A DNA stretch of 64,000 nt from Haliea alexandrii (GCF_003719295.1 NZ_RFLW01000002.1:841051-905050), one strand, 5' to 3'; counted from the stretch's first letter, positions 44,503 to 53,866 are shown. Notes: generated by a model not told the origin, from the sequence alone. Numbers and translations: made by a program.

Positions 44503-45015
44503 CTATTCTAGGCGCTGTTGAAGCCTGTCTGCATCTTTATCTACCGCCGGGCCGCCGCGTGAAAGCCGAAGCTGCATGAACCGGCTGTGTGGATCCTCTG
44601 CGTATTCTGCGAAAGGACCGGTATACGTGAAACCATGACTCTCGTACAACGTTCTAGCCGGCTCAAAACCCGGCTGGCTGCCGGTTTCAAGGCTGAGTAG
44701 CCGATAGCCTCTCTGTTGCGCAACCGCAATGATGTGCTGCAAGAGCAAGCGTCCCACCCCATGTCGACGTCTGTTCGAGGGGGTTCTCATCGACTTGATC
44801 TCCCCGTGCCAGGGATCGAGTTCCTTCAGCGCGCCGAAGCCCATCAAAACCCCGTTGTCCCACGCCGTCCAGAACGTGATGTCCTGTCGCTTCAACTGCT
44901 CAAGGTCTAACGCATGCACACTCTCTGGAGGGGACAGTTCGTGCATATTGCACAGGTGCTCATACAACAGTTCCAAAATGTCAGAACCGGTAAGGTCGTC
45001 CTCCTTGATCTGCAT
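44503..45015 (-). CDS. GNAT-family N-acetyltransferase (YsnE/PaiA-like)
   Basis: 170 residues. The acetyl-CoA-binding segment is MRTPSNRRRHGVGRLLLQHIIAVA (RRRHGVG as the Q/RxxGxG/A turn), followed by LSLETGSQPGFEPARTLYESHGF, the motif of YsnE-like acetyltransferases. It acetylates a small amine or amino acid, target unknown. It lies 18 bases after another GNAT gene on the same strand but is not a close copy of it. Confidence 0.85.
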   Translation of the reverse strand: MQIKEDDLTGSDILELLYEHLCNMHELSPPESVHALDLEQLKRQDITFWTAWDNGVLMGFGALKELDPWHGEIKSMRTPSNRRRHGVGRLLLQHIIAVAQQRGYRLLSLETGSQPGFEPARTLYESHGFTYTGPFAEYAEDPHSRFMQLRLSRGGPAVDKDADRLQQRLE

Positions 45016-45033
45016 GCCTGTCCCTGAAGACCT

Positions 45034-45564
45034 CTAGTCAAGATTCTTTTCGAAGCAGATGAAGGGGCAGCTCCTGCGCGGAAACATGACTTCACCCGCC
45101 TCGCGGTAGCCGCGCGAACGATATAGCGAAAGCGCAGCCGGGTTTCCGGCATAGGCATCCAGGCGAATCGCATTGACATGCATCGTGGCGGCGTGTTGCT
45201 CTGCAAATTCCATGTAGCGCGATGCATAGCCCATGCGCCAATACTCGGGATGCACAAACAAATGGTGCACCACCAACGCAGAAGCGCCGTACCGCCAATC
45301 GCACAGCTGGTACTCCAGCGGCTGCACAGTATCCAGCCCCGCGCCCACAACGACGGTTCCGTCACGCACGAACAAGAACAGCGACCGGTTTTCAACCGCA
45401 GTGGCGATGACGCCTCCGCTGGGGTACTCGTCATCCCATTGGGCTATATCCAGACGGTACATCATCGCGGTGCAGGCCCGTATTGCCCGCAGGGTCGGCT
45501 CAACGTGAGCATGCGACGCCTCGACCACAGCCAGAGGGCCTGTGTACGGCACCACATTATGCAC
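45034..45564 (-). CDS. GNAT-family N-acetyltransferase
   Basis: 176 residues. SALVVHHLFVHPEYWRMGYASRYMEFAEQHA carries the acetyl-CoA loop, followed by the strand-helix-strand IRLDAYAGNPAALSLYRSRGY that closes the GNAT fold. It is upstream of and co-oriented with the GNAT gene at 44503-45015. Function is generic acetyl transfer; no substrate can be inferred. Confidence 0.84.
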   Translation of the reverse strand: MHNVVPYTGPLAVVEASHAHVEPTLRAIRACTAMMYRLDIAQWDDEYPSGGVIATAVENRSLFLFVRDGTVVVGAGLDTVQPLEYQLCDWRYGASALVVHHLFVHPEYWRMGYASRYMEFAEQHAATMHVNAIRLDAYAGNPAALSLYRSRGYREAGEVMFPRRSCPFICFEKNLD

Positions 45565-45634
45565 CTATGGTTTCTCGCGACACGTTCTGCCGTGCGCCTG
45601 CGAGCGAATGGAAAACAGCTGTTGTATCACCCGT

Positions 45635-45982
45635 TTAGAAACCCTGCTCTTGATATTGGCTCAACGCCTGCATGGCCTCGATTCCATAGACAAGCGAGGG
45701 TCCGCCACCCATGAGGATCGCCACCGAGACCGTCTCAGCAATTTCATCCGCGCTTGCGCCGGCCTGCAGCGCATCGTGTACATGATACGAAATGCAGCCG
45801 TCACAGCGCACGGTGATTGCTATGCCCAACGCGATCAACTCTTTCGTCTTGCGCTCCAGGGCTCCGCTGGCAACGCTTGCCTCATGAAGCGCGCCAAAGC
45901 CCTCCATGACCTTGGGTGACACTTGTCCCAATTTCGCCATCCATTCGTTCAGCTCCTGAAAATGCTGCGGAAAGTCTTTCAT
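45635..45982 (-). CDS. Carboxymuconolactone decarboxylase/AhpD-like protein
   Basis: 115 residues from the ATG at 45982, which has a strong GGAGG upstream; a longer frame has poorer support. It is an all-helical AhpD fold. The CxxC pair is in RCDGCISYHVHDAL, with the downstream His of the CxxCxxxH relay, and the later region is AEIAETVSVAILMGGG-like (DEIAETVSVAILMGGGP). Members act as thiol-dependent peroxide reductases or decarboxylases. The complete CxxC/His set argues for the AhpD-type redox role. Confidence 0.88.
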   Translation of the reverse strand: MKDFPQHFQELNEWMAKLGQVSPKVMEGFGALHEASVASGALERKTKELIALGIAITVRCDGCISYHVHDALQAGASADEIAETVSVAILMGGGPSLVYGIEAMQALSQYQEQGF

Positions 45983-46093
45983 GAGCGCCTCCGTTACTCC
46001 GGTTGAAACACCCAGCACTTATAGTACGCGACAGGTGGAGATACAACTCCGGCCTGACTCGCCCTGCGGTGCGCCGGCTTCTCGCAGTGCCTG

Positions 46094-46612
46094 TCACTCA
46101 CACTGTGACGAATGTGAGAAAGCGCCGGGCCGTTCGTTGGATTGCAGCTCCCGCTTGCGCCCACGGAATCCGTCGAATAACCGCCGGTGCGCCGGGTAGG
46201 AAAATTCGTCTACGCGATGCTCGTATTCCCTGATCCAGGCGATAAGCATGTCCAGATTGCCATCCTGCGCCTCGGGCGAACTGTATTTGTGCGGCTCCCA
46301 GGGTCGTTGCCGCGCATTCTCGATACAGGTTTCCGTGCCGGGGTTAAGAAACACCACCTCCGTAGCATGGGGTGTCGCCAATGCCAGCAGATCGGCGTAG
46401 CAACCTTCAACAATCCAGGATTGTGATGCGCTGATGAAATTCTGGATATTCGCGGCGCTCGCTTCCAGCAGGCGCCTTGTGGGCGTTTCTACTTCAGGTT
46501 CCCACGCGACCGTGTCGAGGTCCAGTACGGGGCAGTCCAGGATCGCTGATTGCTGCCGCGCGAAGGTTGATTTGCCCGAGCCAGAGTTACCAAAGACGAC
46601 TATGCGCTGCAT
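46094..46612 (-). CDS. P-loop NTPase, adenylate-kinase/FlaR-like
   Basis: 172 residues. Walker A is GNSGSGKST near residues 8-16, followed by VLDLDTVAWEPEVETP and WIVEGCYADLL. This is the pattern of the small proteins annotated as adenylate kinase or DNA topology modulation protein FlaR. It is likely a small-molecule kinase of unknown substrate. It is encoded 10 bases after a GFA gene on the same strand. Confidence 0.83.
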   Translation of the reverse strand: MQRIVVFGNSGSGKSTFARQQSAILDCPVLDLDTVAWEPEVETPTRRLLEASAANIQNFISASQSWIVEGCYADLLALATPHATEVVFLNPGTETCIENARQRPWEPHKYSSPEAQDGNLDMLIAWIREYEHRVDEFSYPAHRRLFDGFRGRKRELQSNERPGAFSHSSQCE

Positions 46613-46622
46613 ATCCCGCGCC

Positions 46623-47024
46623 TCATCCTACTGAAGGCGGAAGCTCGTCATACTTTGGCAAATCATCCTGCCAATGGTGCCACGGCGCCTTGGACCCCAC
46701 ATACACATGAAAATCGGGCTCCTTTGCCGTGGCGTCGTCAAGCAGCCCCAAACGGATGTTCGTGGTCTCCCAATCGACTTTCTCGTTCAACAGACAGGAG
46801 CCACAACGGCTGCAAAAGGCGACGTGAGAACCGGGGTATTTGGTGTAGTAGCTCATCAACTCCCTACCCTGCACGACGGTCAGTTGCTCCTTCTTCAACC
46901 CGCCGAATACCGAGTTGGCCGAACCGGAGAATTTCTGGCATTCACTGCAATGGCAGTAGCCTGCGTACACGAAATCCCCCTCTATCTCGAACTTGACACC
47001 ACCACACAAACAGCTTGCCCTCAT
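46623..47024 (-). CDS. GFA-family (Mss4-like) zinc protein
   Basis: 133 residues with the Cys pattern of the glutathione-dependent formaldehyde-activating (GFA) family: SCLCGGVKFEI, YCHCSECQKFSGSA and FCSRCGSCLLNEK, seven or so zinc-binding Cys. The family name comes from a formaldehyde:glutathione enzyme, but most members are of unknown function. A related protein is encoded about 125 bases upstream (47150-47551); the two share domain type but differ widely in sequence. Confidence 0.9.
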   Translation of the reverse strand: MRASCLCGGVKFEIEGDFVYAGYCHCSECQKFSGSANSVFGGLKKEQLTVVQGRELMSYYTKYPGSHVAFCSRCGSCLLNEKVDWETTNIRLGLLDDATAKEPDFHVYVGSKAPWHHWQDDLPKYDELPPSVG

Positions 47025-47149
47025 GGCCGGATCCCTCGTTTGACGGGTTCGCAGGATGACCCAGATACCGCAACTACTTCAAGCCGCGCGACACCCCAAA
47101 CCACAAAGCGCCGTAGGACACAGCAAAACACGGCTTGCCTGATTGTGGC

Positions 47150-47551
47150 TCAGCCCGGTAGCCCATCGAACTCGGGCACGCCGCCGAGTTCTCCATCCCA
47201 GGGAGCTTTCCCGGCGGTAAAGATTCGCGCTGTTGGCGACAGGGTGATCTCTGTGTCCAGACATCCCGCGGGCACGACGAGTAAACCTGCAGGCTGAGGG
47301 CATGGCATTGCGGACCCACACACGCTGCAAAAGCTTCTGTGATGGCGAGTGCCCGCAAGCGTAAAGGAGGTGACTGACTCTGCACCCGCCAGCCAGGTCA
47401 ACTTCGCGGATTGCGAAAACAGGTTTGCCGCGTGGCCAGATCCCGTGTCCTTTCTACAGTACGCACAGTGACACAGGTAAAAGCTGTCGAAGTCGCCTTG
47501 CACCGCAAACTTCACAGTGCCACACAAGCAAGAACCCAGATGATCAGTCAT
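47150..47551 (-). CDS. GFA-family (Mss4-like) zinc protein
   Basis: 133 residues, same fold and length as the neighbouring protein at 46623-47024. Cys motifs are SCLCGTVKFAV, LCHCAYCRKDTGSGHAAN and SFCSVCGSAMP. Zinc-bound single-domain protein; activity unknown. The pair may be an old duplication or two independent acquisitions. It lies 14 bases after the DUF1214 gene. Confidence 0.9.
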   Translation of the reverse strand: MTDHLGSCLCGTVKFAVQGDFDSFYLCHCAYCRKDTGSGHAANLFSQSAKLTWLAGAESVTSFTLAGTRHHRSFCSVCGSAMPCPQPAGLLVVPAGCLDTEITLSPTARIFTAGKAPWDGELGGVPEFDGLPG

Positions 47552-47565
47552 GGAGCTACCTGTTT

Positions 47566-48804
47566 CTAGTCAGTCATCTCGCCGCTCATGATTGCTTGCT
47601 CAGTGGGCAAGCCGCTCAAGCCGACGCTACGCAGCGTATTCAAGGGCAGCCGATACAGCGCTACCCGTGGTGGCCCACCTTCGGCCTTGATAAGGCGCAG
47701 ACTCATGCCTCCGTGGTCGTGACCGTAAGCATCCAGCCATACGCCGCCGACCTGGGGGTCGGCATCGGCGATTACCACAAACACGGAGCCGTCGCGTTCG
47801 TAGCGGGCCCGGGATTTGGTGGTATAACCCTGCCCCTCCTCGTAGCAATCGAGGTTTTCCTGCCAGACATTACACAGTTGGAATATCCAGTATTCACAGG
47901 GGCCCGGGGTAAAGTGCAATACCAGAGCTTCGTCGGCATTCTTTTCCCATGCACCAAAGCCGTGATGCCGGTCCGGTACGCCGCCATTGCTCAGATAAAG
48001 AGCGCGGCTGAAGCGGAGGCTATTGGACCGCTTGCTGAGGTTTTCCTGCCACCAGCTGCGCACCAGTTCCACATAGGCTAACACCAGTTGGCCCGCCTTG
48101 GCCAAGCCGGCGCTAACCTCTTCGGCGGCTATGGGCCGGGGCGGCACGTCATCCAGACGCACGATACGCATGCTTGGCGCGACCGTATTTGCCCGGTCGT
48201 GATACAGGGTGCGCACCAGAATTCCCACGCAGTCGCTGGTAATGGGTAACCAGTTGTTCGTGCCCGTCGGTTGCGTCTGGCTGACGATGATCTCGAAATT
48301 GCCGTCGGCGTCGAACTCGATTGCTTCGCTGGGCAGAAATCCGGTGGTCGTCAAGGTGGCGGGGTCGAACTCCTGCAGGCCGCTGACCCCGCGTTTGGCC
48401 CAGTCTCGTGCGGCCAGGTCGTCGGGCTGTTTGGCGCTCCAGGCGGCAATCACAAAATAAGGTAGCGTGCCGCGGTTCCCTTGTATGCGGTAGGCGTACG
48501 AGCCATCGACAAACTCGGCCAACAGGTGATCCTGGTCTGGAGATTGAAAATTGATGCTCTGGCGCCACGGCGCATCGCGCAGGCGCGGCCGATCGGGTTC
48601 ACAGTTTTCCATGTAGCGCTCGAAGCCGTTGCGCAGCAGACGCGTTAAAAAACGGTACCATTCGCTGCGGTCCAGCTCGGTGATGTTGCCTTCGAACTCG
48701 TCAACAATGTGCCCGGCCGAGCGCACCGTTTCACAAAAATCATCCCAGGCTGCGCCGCTCTTGAGCCGCTCGGCCGCTGTACTCTTTCCGTTGGAGGGCG
48801 TCAT
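47566..48804 (-). CDS. DUF1214-domain protein
   Basis: 412 residues. The C-terminal half reads like DUF1214 (WQENLDCYEEGQGYTTKSRARYERDGSVFVVIADADP and an acidic GGVWLDAYGHDHGGMSLRL). It has no signal peptide. Such proteins often lie next to sulfotransferases in steroid- or lipid-degrading bacteria; their reaction is not known. Its start overlaps the sulfotransferase stop by 4 bases (ATGA), so the two are translated together. Confidence 0.8.
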   Translation of the reverse strand: MTPSNGKSTAAERLKSGAAWDDFCETVRSAGHIVDEFEGNITELDRSEWYRFLTRLLRNGFERYMENCEPDRPRLRDAPWRQSINFQSPDQDHLLAEFVDGSYAYRIQGNRGTLPYFVIAAWSAKQPDDLAARDWAKRGVSGLQEFDPATLTTTGFLPSEAIEFDADGNFEIIVSQTQPTGTNNWLPITSDCVGILVRTLYHDRANTVAPSMRIVRLDDVPPRPIAAEEVSAGLAKAGQLVLAYVELVRSWWQENLSKRSNSLRFSRALYLSNGGVPDRHHGFGAWEKNADEALVLHFTPGPCEYWIFQLCNVWQENLDCYEEGQGYTTKSRARYERDGSVFVVIADADPQVGGVWLDAYGHDHGGMSLRLIKAEGGPPRVALYRLPLNTLRSVGLSGLPTEQAIMSGEMTD

Positions 48805-50051
48805 AGAGCCTCCTTCTCCACCGGAAACCGCGAGTAGTAGAACGCGAAGCGTTCCCGCAAGGCCGCTACGTCGATACCGAAATCTCCCGCCAGATCGTAG
48901 CGGACCTTGCCGTGCTTGCCCCTCGGGTTGGCCCGTAAGTAACGCTGCATGCTGCGCGCCGCGCCACTGTCCAGTTCCAATCCGGCCATGGCGTATATTT
49001 TTTCAACCGTGCTGCTCTGATCTGCCATGTACTCGTGAAACAGTACGTCGATGGTTTGTGCTTCCGGCAGGCGCTCCCGGTCGCGCACGCAGGCAAGCAG
49101 TAGACGCTCTATTCGCGCTATCCAGTAGTCGGCGAGTTCCTTCAAGTCGATGTGCGTGCGCCGCAGGCGGTCGCCGTAGGCGATCATGGTCATCGCCGAT
49201 TGCAGCACGGCCAGTGGGTCGCGATGCGTAATCACATAGGTGGCATCGGGGTAAGTGGTCTGCAGGGGTACCAGGTTTTCCATGTGCGGTGGCGATTTCA
49301 TCACCCAGCGGCTGGGGCCGCGCTGCCAGGTCAACGCCTGCAGCACTTTCTTGCCGTAGGCGTAGTGCGGCGTTTGGTCATGGGCATAATAGTACTCACG
49401 CCAGCGATAGGGGCGCGACAACCATTCGGGCAGGTAGGTCGAAAAATCCAGTGCCTGCAGTTCGATGTCTTCGTGCACATGGTCTGGCGCCATTTCATGC
49501 ATGGCGGGCATCAGCGGCAGGAGGGATTCAAACGCGCTCCACACCGCTTTGGTCGTGGTAAACCGGGGGTCCTCCCCTGCGCCCGCAGCCGCCTGCCCGG
49601 GTGCGGGAATTGGCTGCATGGCTTCCCACAGTGGCATGGAGCGCAGGCGCTGGTCGGCGGCGAGAATATTGACAAGATTGGTGGTACCCGAACGCGGCAG
49701 GCCGGCAATGATGATGGGGCGGTCGATCACGACCTCGGCAATATCCGGGTTGCACTTGAGCAGGTCTTCCAGCAACAGGCGATTGCTGGCGTAGCGAACC
49801 GCATCATTGAACAAGCCCGCCCGCCCCAGCGGCCCCAGGCCCCGATCTTCGTCAAAGCTCAGCAGCCAGATACACAGGCGCTCGCGAAAATCACCGGCAC
49901 CAAAGTCGCTCAAGCCAGTCGCCTGCCGCGCGGCGGCCAATACAGACTCCTCCTGCATGTGCACCGGGGGAGCGGCGGCAATTGCCTGGCGCTGTATTGG
50001 TGTCAGCTGTGGCGCGCCCAGATCGTCAATACGGATCGTGTTTTCAGTCAT
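48801..50051 (-). CDS. Sulfotransferase family protein
   Basis: 416 residues from the ATG at 50051 (AGGAAG upstream), the only start that does not overlap the SDR gene. The PAPS 5'-phosphosulfate loop is IIAGLPRSGTTNLVNIL, and the 3'-phosphate-binding segment is YPDATYVITHRDPLAVLQSAM. The family normally transfers sulfate from PAPS to hydroxyls or amines. In this subfamily the acceptor is unknown. It sits in a row of catabolic-type genes and is coupled to the DUF1214 gene. Confidence 0.88.
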   Translation of the reverse strand: MTENTIRIDDLGAPQLTPIQRQAIAAAPPVHMQEESVLAAARQATGLSDFGAGDFRERLCIWLLSFDEDRGLGPLGRAGLFNDAVRYASNRLLLEDLLKCNPDIAEVVIDRPIIIAGLPRSGTTNLVNILAADQRLRSMPLWEAMQPIPAPGQAAAGAGEDPRFTTTKAVWSAFESLLPLMPAMHEMAPDHVHEDIELQALDFSTYLPEWLSRPYRWREYYYAHDQTPHYAYGKKVLQALTWQRGPSRWVMKSPPHMENLVPLQTTYPDATYVITHRDPLAVLQSAMTMIAYGDRLRRTHIDLKELADYWIARIERLLLACVRDRERLPEAQTIDVLFHEYMADQSSTVEKIYAMAGLELDSGAARSMQRYLRANPRGKHGKVRYDLAGDFGIDVAALRERFAFYYSRFPVEKEAL

Positions 50052-50088
50052 CAGCGTGCTTCCTGCTGTTGGGGACCTTGGGGGGCCG

Positions 50089-50859
50089 TCAGCCAGATAC
50101 GGTGTAACCACCGTCCACCGCGAGTGTTTGCCCGGTAATCCAGGACGCACCCGCACTGCTCAGAAACAGCACCGGCACCGCGATATCCTCCGCCACGCCC
50201 AGCCGCCCTACCGGGGTGCGCACCAGCGTGGGCTGCGACCATTCCGGATTGGCAATGGTGGCGCTGGTCATGCGGCTGGCGGTGAGGCCCGCCGCTACCG
50301 CGTTGACGCGGATGTTGCACTTGCCCCACGCCACCGCCAGGGCGCGCGTCAGACCGACCAGCCCGGTCTTGGCTGAACCATAACCCGGCACTATCTCAAT
50401 GCCAAAGAAAGAGGCCATGGAAGCGATGCCGATGACAGACGCCCCACCGGGTAGCGAACTTTTGGCCAGTTTGTCTTTGCAGCGCTGAGCCAAACGGTGC
50501 GCGCTGACCAGGTGCACCTGCACGGCGCGCTGGAAAATTTCCGGGTCGGATTCGTCAAGGCCCTGGCTGGGAAATGCCAATCCCCCGTTGTTGACCAGAA
50601 TATCCAGTCGCGGCAGTGCATTGGCAACCCCATCGATGCTCTGTGACTCTTCCAGATCGAGCTGCAGGTACTGGTAGGCTGACAAATCCGCGTCGTATTC
50701 CCGAGCACCGCTACGGGTCCCGGTGATCGTCACGTCAGCTCCAGCTGTGTGATACGCCTTCGCAATCGCGGCGCCGATGCCGCTGGTGCCACCGGTAACC
50801 AGTACGGTAGCGCCGCTGTAGTCATAGTGAATATTGGAAACGGGGGTATTGGTTGTCAT
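50089..50859 (-). CDS. Short-chain dehydrogenase/reductase
   Basis: 256 residues. The cofactor motif is VTGGTSGIGAAI, and the NNAG motif is altered to NNGG. The catalytic residues are in YGSAK after a Ser-rich SSLPGGASVIGIASMAS stretch. VDGGYTVSG ends the protein as in the FabG-like SDRs. It oxidises or reduces an alcohol/ketone pair. It precedes the sulfotransferase gene in the same direction, by 37 bases. Confidence 0.89.
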   Translation of the reverse strand: MTTNTPVSNIHYDYSGATVLVTGGTSGIGAAIAKAYHTAGADVTITGTRSGAREYDADLSAYQYLQLDLEESQSIDGVANALPRLDILVNNGGLAFPSQGLDESDPEIFQRAVQVHLVSAHRLAQRCKDKLAKSSLPGGASVIGIASMASFFGIEIVPGYGSAKTGLVGLTRALAVAWGKCNIRVNAVAAGLTASRMTSATIANPEWSQPTLVRTPVGRLGVAEDIAVPVLFLSSAGASWITGQTLAVDGGYTVSG

Positions 50860-50930
50860 CGGGTCCTCAGCTTTTTATTCGGCCTGGGCTTGTATTCGTC
50901 TGTCGGGGCAGAAGTGGCGGCAGCAGTGCG

Positions 50931-51806
50931 TTACTCACGCCACACCACAGGGCAATCCGGGCCATCCAATGAATCGCCCGCTGCCACAAACTCATGGTGC
51001 GGTTTGCGTGGTGCTCCCGGACGAAAGTAATACACCGCGTCATCGCCACAGTAACGCAGACTGATTGCACGGCGGCGGCGCGTCTGACTCATATTGCCCC
51101 CCGCAGCGTGCAGAGTGCGCGCATGATGCACCGTCAGATCACCCGGCCCGAGATCGAACTGCAGGAGCTCCACCTCATTTTTGCTCGCCATGCTGTCTAT
51201 ATCCGGCACCACGGCGCCGACGGTGCCTTCCATCGGGCTATTGGACACGAACCAGTTCGGGCGATACTGCGCATCCCAGCGGTGTGATCCGCGCACAAAG
51301 CTCATCACGCCGGTTTCCGCGTCTGCGAAATCCAGTGGTATCCATGTTGTACACACTTGGTCGCCGGCGACGTGAAAATACGAGATGTCCTGATGCCAGG
51401 CCGTGCGTTCCGCGGTGTCCGGCTCCTTCACCAACACGCTGTCCTCCCACATATTCACCTTCTTTGAGCGCAGCAAATGAGCCACGATGGCGCCGATTTC
51501 AGGTGAGAGTGCGAATTCCCTGCAATCGCTGTCTACGCGCCAGTGATCGGTTCCCGAGATGAACCGCCCGCGCCCCTTGCGGCCCCCGTCCAGTATCGCT
51601 TCACCACCCGCCGCAATTTCCGCCCCCATCGCGGACATGTTGTACATGGTGCCGCCCGTAGGCTCGTTGACCAGACGTTCTACAGCGGGCTCCATGGCCA
51701 GCACGAATACCGGATTCAGGACTTGGCGCAGACACACCACACCGTCCTGCCAGAACGCGGCAATTTCGGCCTCAGTTGGCAAGCGCAAAAGTATCTCGTT
51801 ATTCAT
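50931..51806 (-). CDS. Phytanoyl-CoA dioxygenase (PhyH) family Fe(II)/2-oxoglutarate oxygenase
   Basis: 291 residues from the ATG at 51806 with GGAG nearby; the frame upstream of it is not coding. The iron facial triad is visible as HxD in AWHQDISYF and the distal His in LTVHHARTLHAAGGN, with a possible 2OG-binding Arg late in the protein. Members hydroxylate alkyl chains or small molecules. It lies between an SDR and an MDR dehydrogenase, which could act on the hydroxylated product. Confidence 0.87.
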   Translation of the reverse strand: MNNEILLRLPTEAEIAAFWQDGVVCLRQVLNPVFVLAMEPAVERLVNEPTGGTMYNMSAMGAEIAAGGEAILDGGRKGRGRFISGTDHWRVDSDCREFALSPEIGAIVAHLLRSKKVNMWEDSVLVKEPDTAERTAWHQDISYFHVAGDQVCTTWIPLDFADAETGVMSFVRGSHRWDAQYRPNWFVSNSPMEGTVGAVVPDIDSMASKNEVELLQFDLGPGDLTVHHARTLHAAGGNMSQTRRRRAISLRYCGDDAVYYFRPGAPRKPHHEFVAAGDSLDGPDCPVVWRE

Positions 51807-51898
51807 AGATCTATCTCCAAACAAAATGCCCACGGTGTTTGCTTCCGAGGCCGATGAACAGGCCCTGCCTGGGCATTTGCCTGTTGATTCATGACACA

Positions 51899-52912
51899 TC
51901 AGTCGTTGAAATCGACCAGCACTTTCGCGGAGGCATCTTTATCCTGCGCAAGCGCAAAGGCCGCGAAAAAATCCTTGCTGGGTAGCCGGTGGCTGATCAT
52001 GGCGGACACGTCCAGCTTTCCACTTGCCAACAGCGCCAGCACCTCGGGGAACTCCTCTGGGTAGGCGAGCGACATGCTGAAATCCAGCTCTTTGGCCAGG
52101 GCCATCTGGAAATCGACTGGCACCGGCGTGTGATGTACCGCGACCACAAGCATGCGCGCTCGTGAGGGAGCCATGGCGACAATGGACTGTAACACCTCAG
52201 CTGAGCCGGTCACCTCGAACCAGAGCCTGGCATTGATCGTCGGCCAACCAAACACACTACCGCTACCCAGTGCGGCAGCCAGTAAATCGAACGTGTCACC
52301 CTCTGCCGGGTTGACGGTTTGTGTGGCGCCCAGCCGGCAAGCGCGCTGCAGCCGTGAGTTCGACATATCCGCCACGGTAATCTCACGCACACCCCGCTGA
52401 TGGAGCAGCGCTACAATGCCCAAGCCTATTGGCCCTGCCCCGAACACCACCACACTGTCATCCTGCTGTACGTCAGAGCGGCGCACGGCGTGTAACGCAA
52501 CGGATAGCGGCTCTATCAGGGCCGCATGCTCGAAGCTAACCGAGTCGGGTAGCCGGTAGATGGAGCCACCAAGCGTGGCATTCTGCACAAGGAGCAGTGG
52601 GGCGAAGGCACCCTCGGGGACGCCGTTACCGATGGCATTCCCATCACCCATCGGGTTGACCGTCACACGGTCGCCCGGGGCAATACCCACAACATCCACT
52701 CCCACCGAGGCAACAGTACCTGCCAGCTCGTGCCCCAGCCCGAAGGGCTCCTTCTGGGGCGCCGCCACACCGCCTATGCGGGTGAATGTGATGTCGCTGC
52801 CACAGATGCCCGCCACGGCAGTGCGTACCACCACATCACGCGGGCCGGGTACCGGCGGCTCTATGTCGTCGATACGTAAATCCGAGGGGCCATGTACTCG
52901 CACTGCTTTCAT
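51899..52912 (-). CDS. Zinc-type medium-chain dehydrogenase (sorbitol/threonine-dehydrogenase-like)
   Basis: 337 residues. The catalytic zinc Cys37 is in GICGSDITFTRIGG, and the ligands GHELAG follow. The Rossmann motif is VFGAGPIGLGIVA. The structural-zinc lobe expected in this family lacks its four Cys here; the region reads NPMGDGNAIGNGVPEGAFAP instead. The alcohol substrate may be a sugar or other polyol, given the adjacent TIM-barrel isomerase. It lies upstream of the PhyH gene on the same strand. Confidence 0.88.
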   Translation of the reverse strand: MKAVRVHGPSDLRIDDIEPPVPGPRDVVVRTAVAGICGSDITFTRIGGVAAPQKEPFGLGHELAGTVASVGVDVVGIAPGDRVTVNPMGDGNAIGNGVPEGAFAPLLLVQNATLGGSIYRLPDSVSFEHAALIEPLSVALHAVRRSDVQQDDSVVVFGAGPIGLGIVALLHQRGVREITVADMSNSRLQRACRLGATQTVNPAEGDTFDLLAAALGSGSVFGWPTINARLWFEVTGSAEVLQSIVAMAPSRARMLVVAVHHTPVPVDFQMALAKELDFSMSLAYPEEFPEVLALLASGKLDVSAMISHRLPSKDFFAAFALAQDKDASAKVLVDFND

Positions 52913-52945
52913 TTGGGAAACCTCCTGGTAGCGTGCTGCTGTGGA

Positions 52946-53809
52946 TTATGCTGAGCGCTGGAGAGACAAGCTCTCCCTGGCTTGCGCGTAGCACTCGCGC
53001 GCCATGTCACAATGAAGAAGCGTCTGCTCCCACCGGTCGCCCTGTTCTTTCCAGTGCCCGTTGGAGCCTCGCTGCAACTGCGCGTAGGCAATGGGGTAGT
53101 CGATGCCGTTATGCGAAAGTACGGCAGGCAGCAACTGTGGCGCAAAAACCACCTGCTGGCCTCTCTCCAGGCAGGCACGAAAACAGGCGGTCCAGAAGCG
53201 GCGATGATCCTCTACGAAATGACGATCATCGCGCGCTGACTCCAGCGTTATCTGTGCGCAATTGGTGCTACCGATACGCCCCTCAACGATATCAGTGCGT
53301 TCGAGCAAGGGCTGCATGAACGCCAGCTTTTCGTCAAAGCCCGCGAGAGACAGCTCGTGCCCCATGTACCAGTGCGTGAAGTCCGCACAGAAACGCAACT
53401 CGGGAAAGTGTTGAATGGTATTCAGGGTGCGCCGTATATCCTGCGTGATACTACCGCGGTGCGTCTCCAGCAATAGACGGTGCCGGTGGCGCGCGGATGC
53501 GTGCAGCAGAGCATCGCAGTAGCGCTTGACCGCTTCGTCCCCTTCAAGCCCGTTGCCTGCGACGAGAATCGTTGCATCGAAACCCTCCGCCGCATGGCGC
53601 TCGGCAATCGAATCCAGTGCCCCGGGGTCGCAGCTCAGCACCTGGGCCGTGGCCACCATGCCGGCATCTCGCGCTGCGCTGGCCGCATCCGTTTGTACAC
53701 CCCCAAAGCCGGCCTGTTGCAACGCCGCGTAAAACCCCTCACCAACTGCCGGCGCGTTGGATTGAGGGGGTAGCCCGAGAAGTGTGGTCAAGCAAAAGTC
53801 GATACGCAT
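52946..53809 (-). CDS. Sugar phosphate isomerase/epimerase (xylose-isomerase-like TIM barrel)
   Basis: 287 residues from the ATG at 53809; the long upstream extension is non-coding. TIM-barrel metal-site features include LLLETHRGSITQDI and LRFCADFTHWYMGHEL (Glu, His and Asp ligands), followed by IGSTNCAQITLES. It probably isomerises, epimerises or cleaves a carbohydrate-like compound. It follows the TonB receptor gene on the same strand and precedes the MDR dehydrogenase gene, 33 bases away. Confidence 0.82.
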   Translation of the reverse strand: MRIDFCLTTLLGLPPQSNAPAVGEGFYAALQQAGFGGVQTDAASAARDAGMVATAQVLSCDPGALDSIAERHAAEGFDATILVAGNGLEGDEAVKRYCDALLHASARHRHRLLLETHRGSITQDIRRTLNTIQHFPELRFCADFTHWYMGHELSLAGFDEKLAFMQPLLERTDIVEGRIGSTNCAQITLESARDDRHFVEDHRRFWTACFRACLERGQQVVFAPQLLPAVLSHNGIDYPIAYAQLQRGSNGHWKEQGDRWEQTLLHCDMARECYAQARESLSLQRSA

Positions 53810-53840
53810 AGGCTGAGGTTTCCATTCAAGGAGAAAACGC

Positions 53841-53866
53841 TTGCGCCCCTGCTGCAGCGGGCGCCC
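53841..53866 (-). terminator. Possible terminator downstream of the TonB receptor gene
   Basis: On the minus strand GCGCCC-GCTGCAGCAG-GGGCGC can fold into a 6-bp GC stem. It is followed after a few bases by TTTTCT, 15 or so bases after the receptor's stop. If active it would reduce read-through into the isomerase gene. Confidence 0.35.

Noticed and set aside
49152..50138. 328-codon plus-strand ORF opposite the sulfotransferase gene
   Set aside because: Shadow; the minus strand carries a clear PAPS-binding protein.
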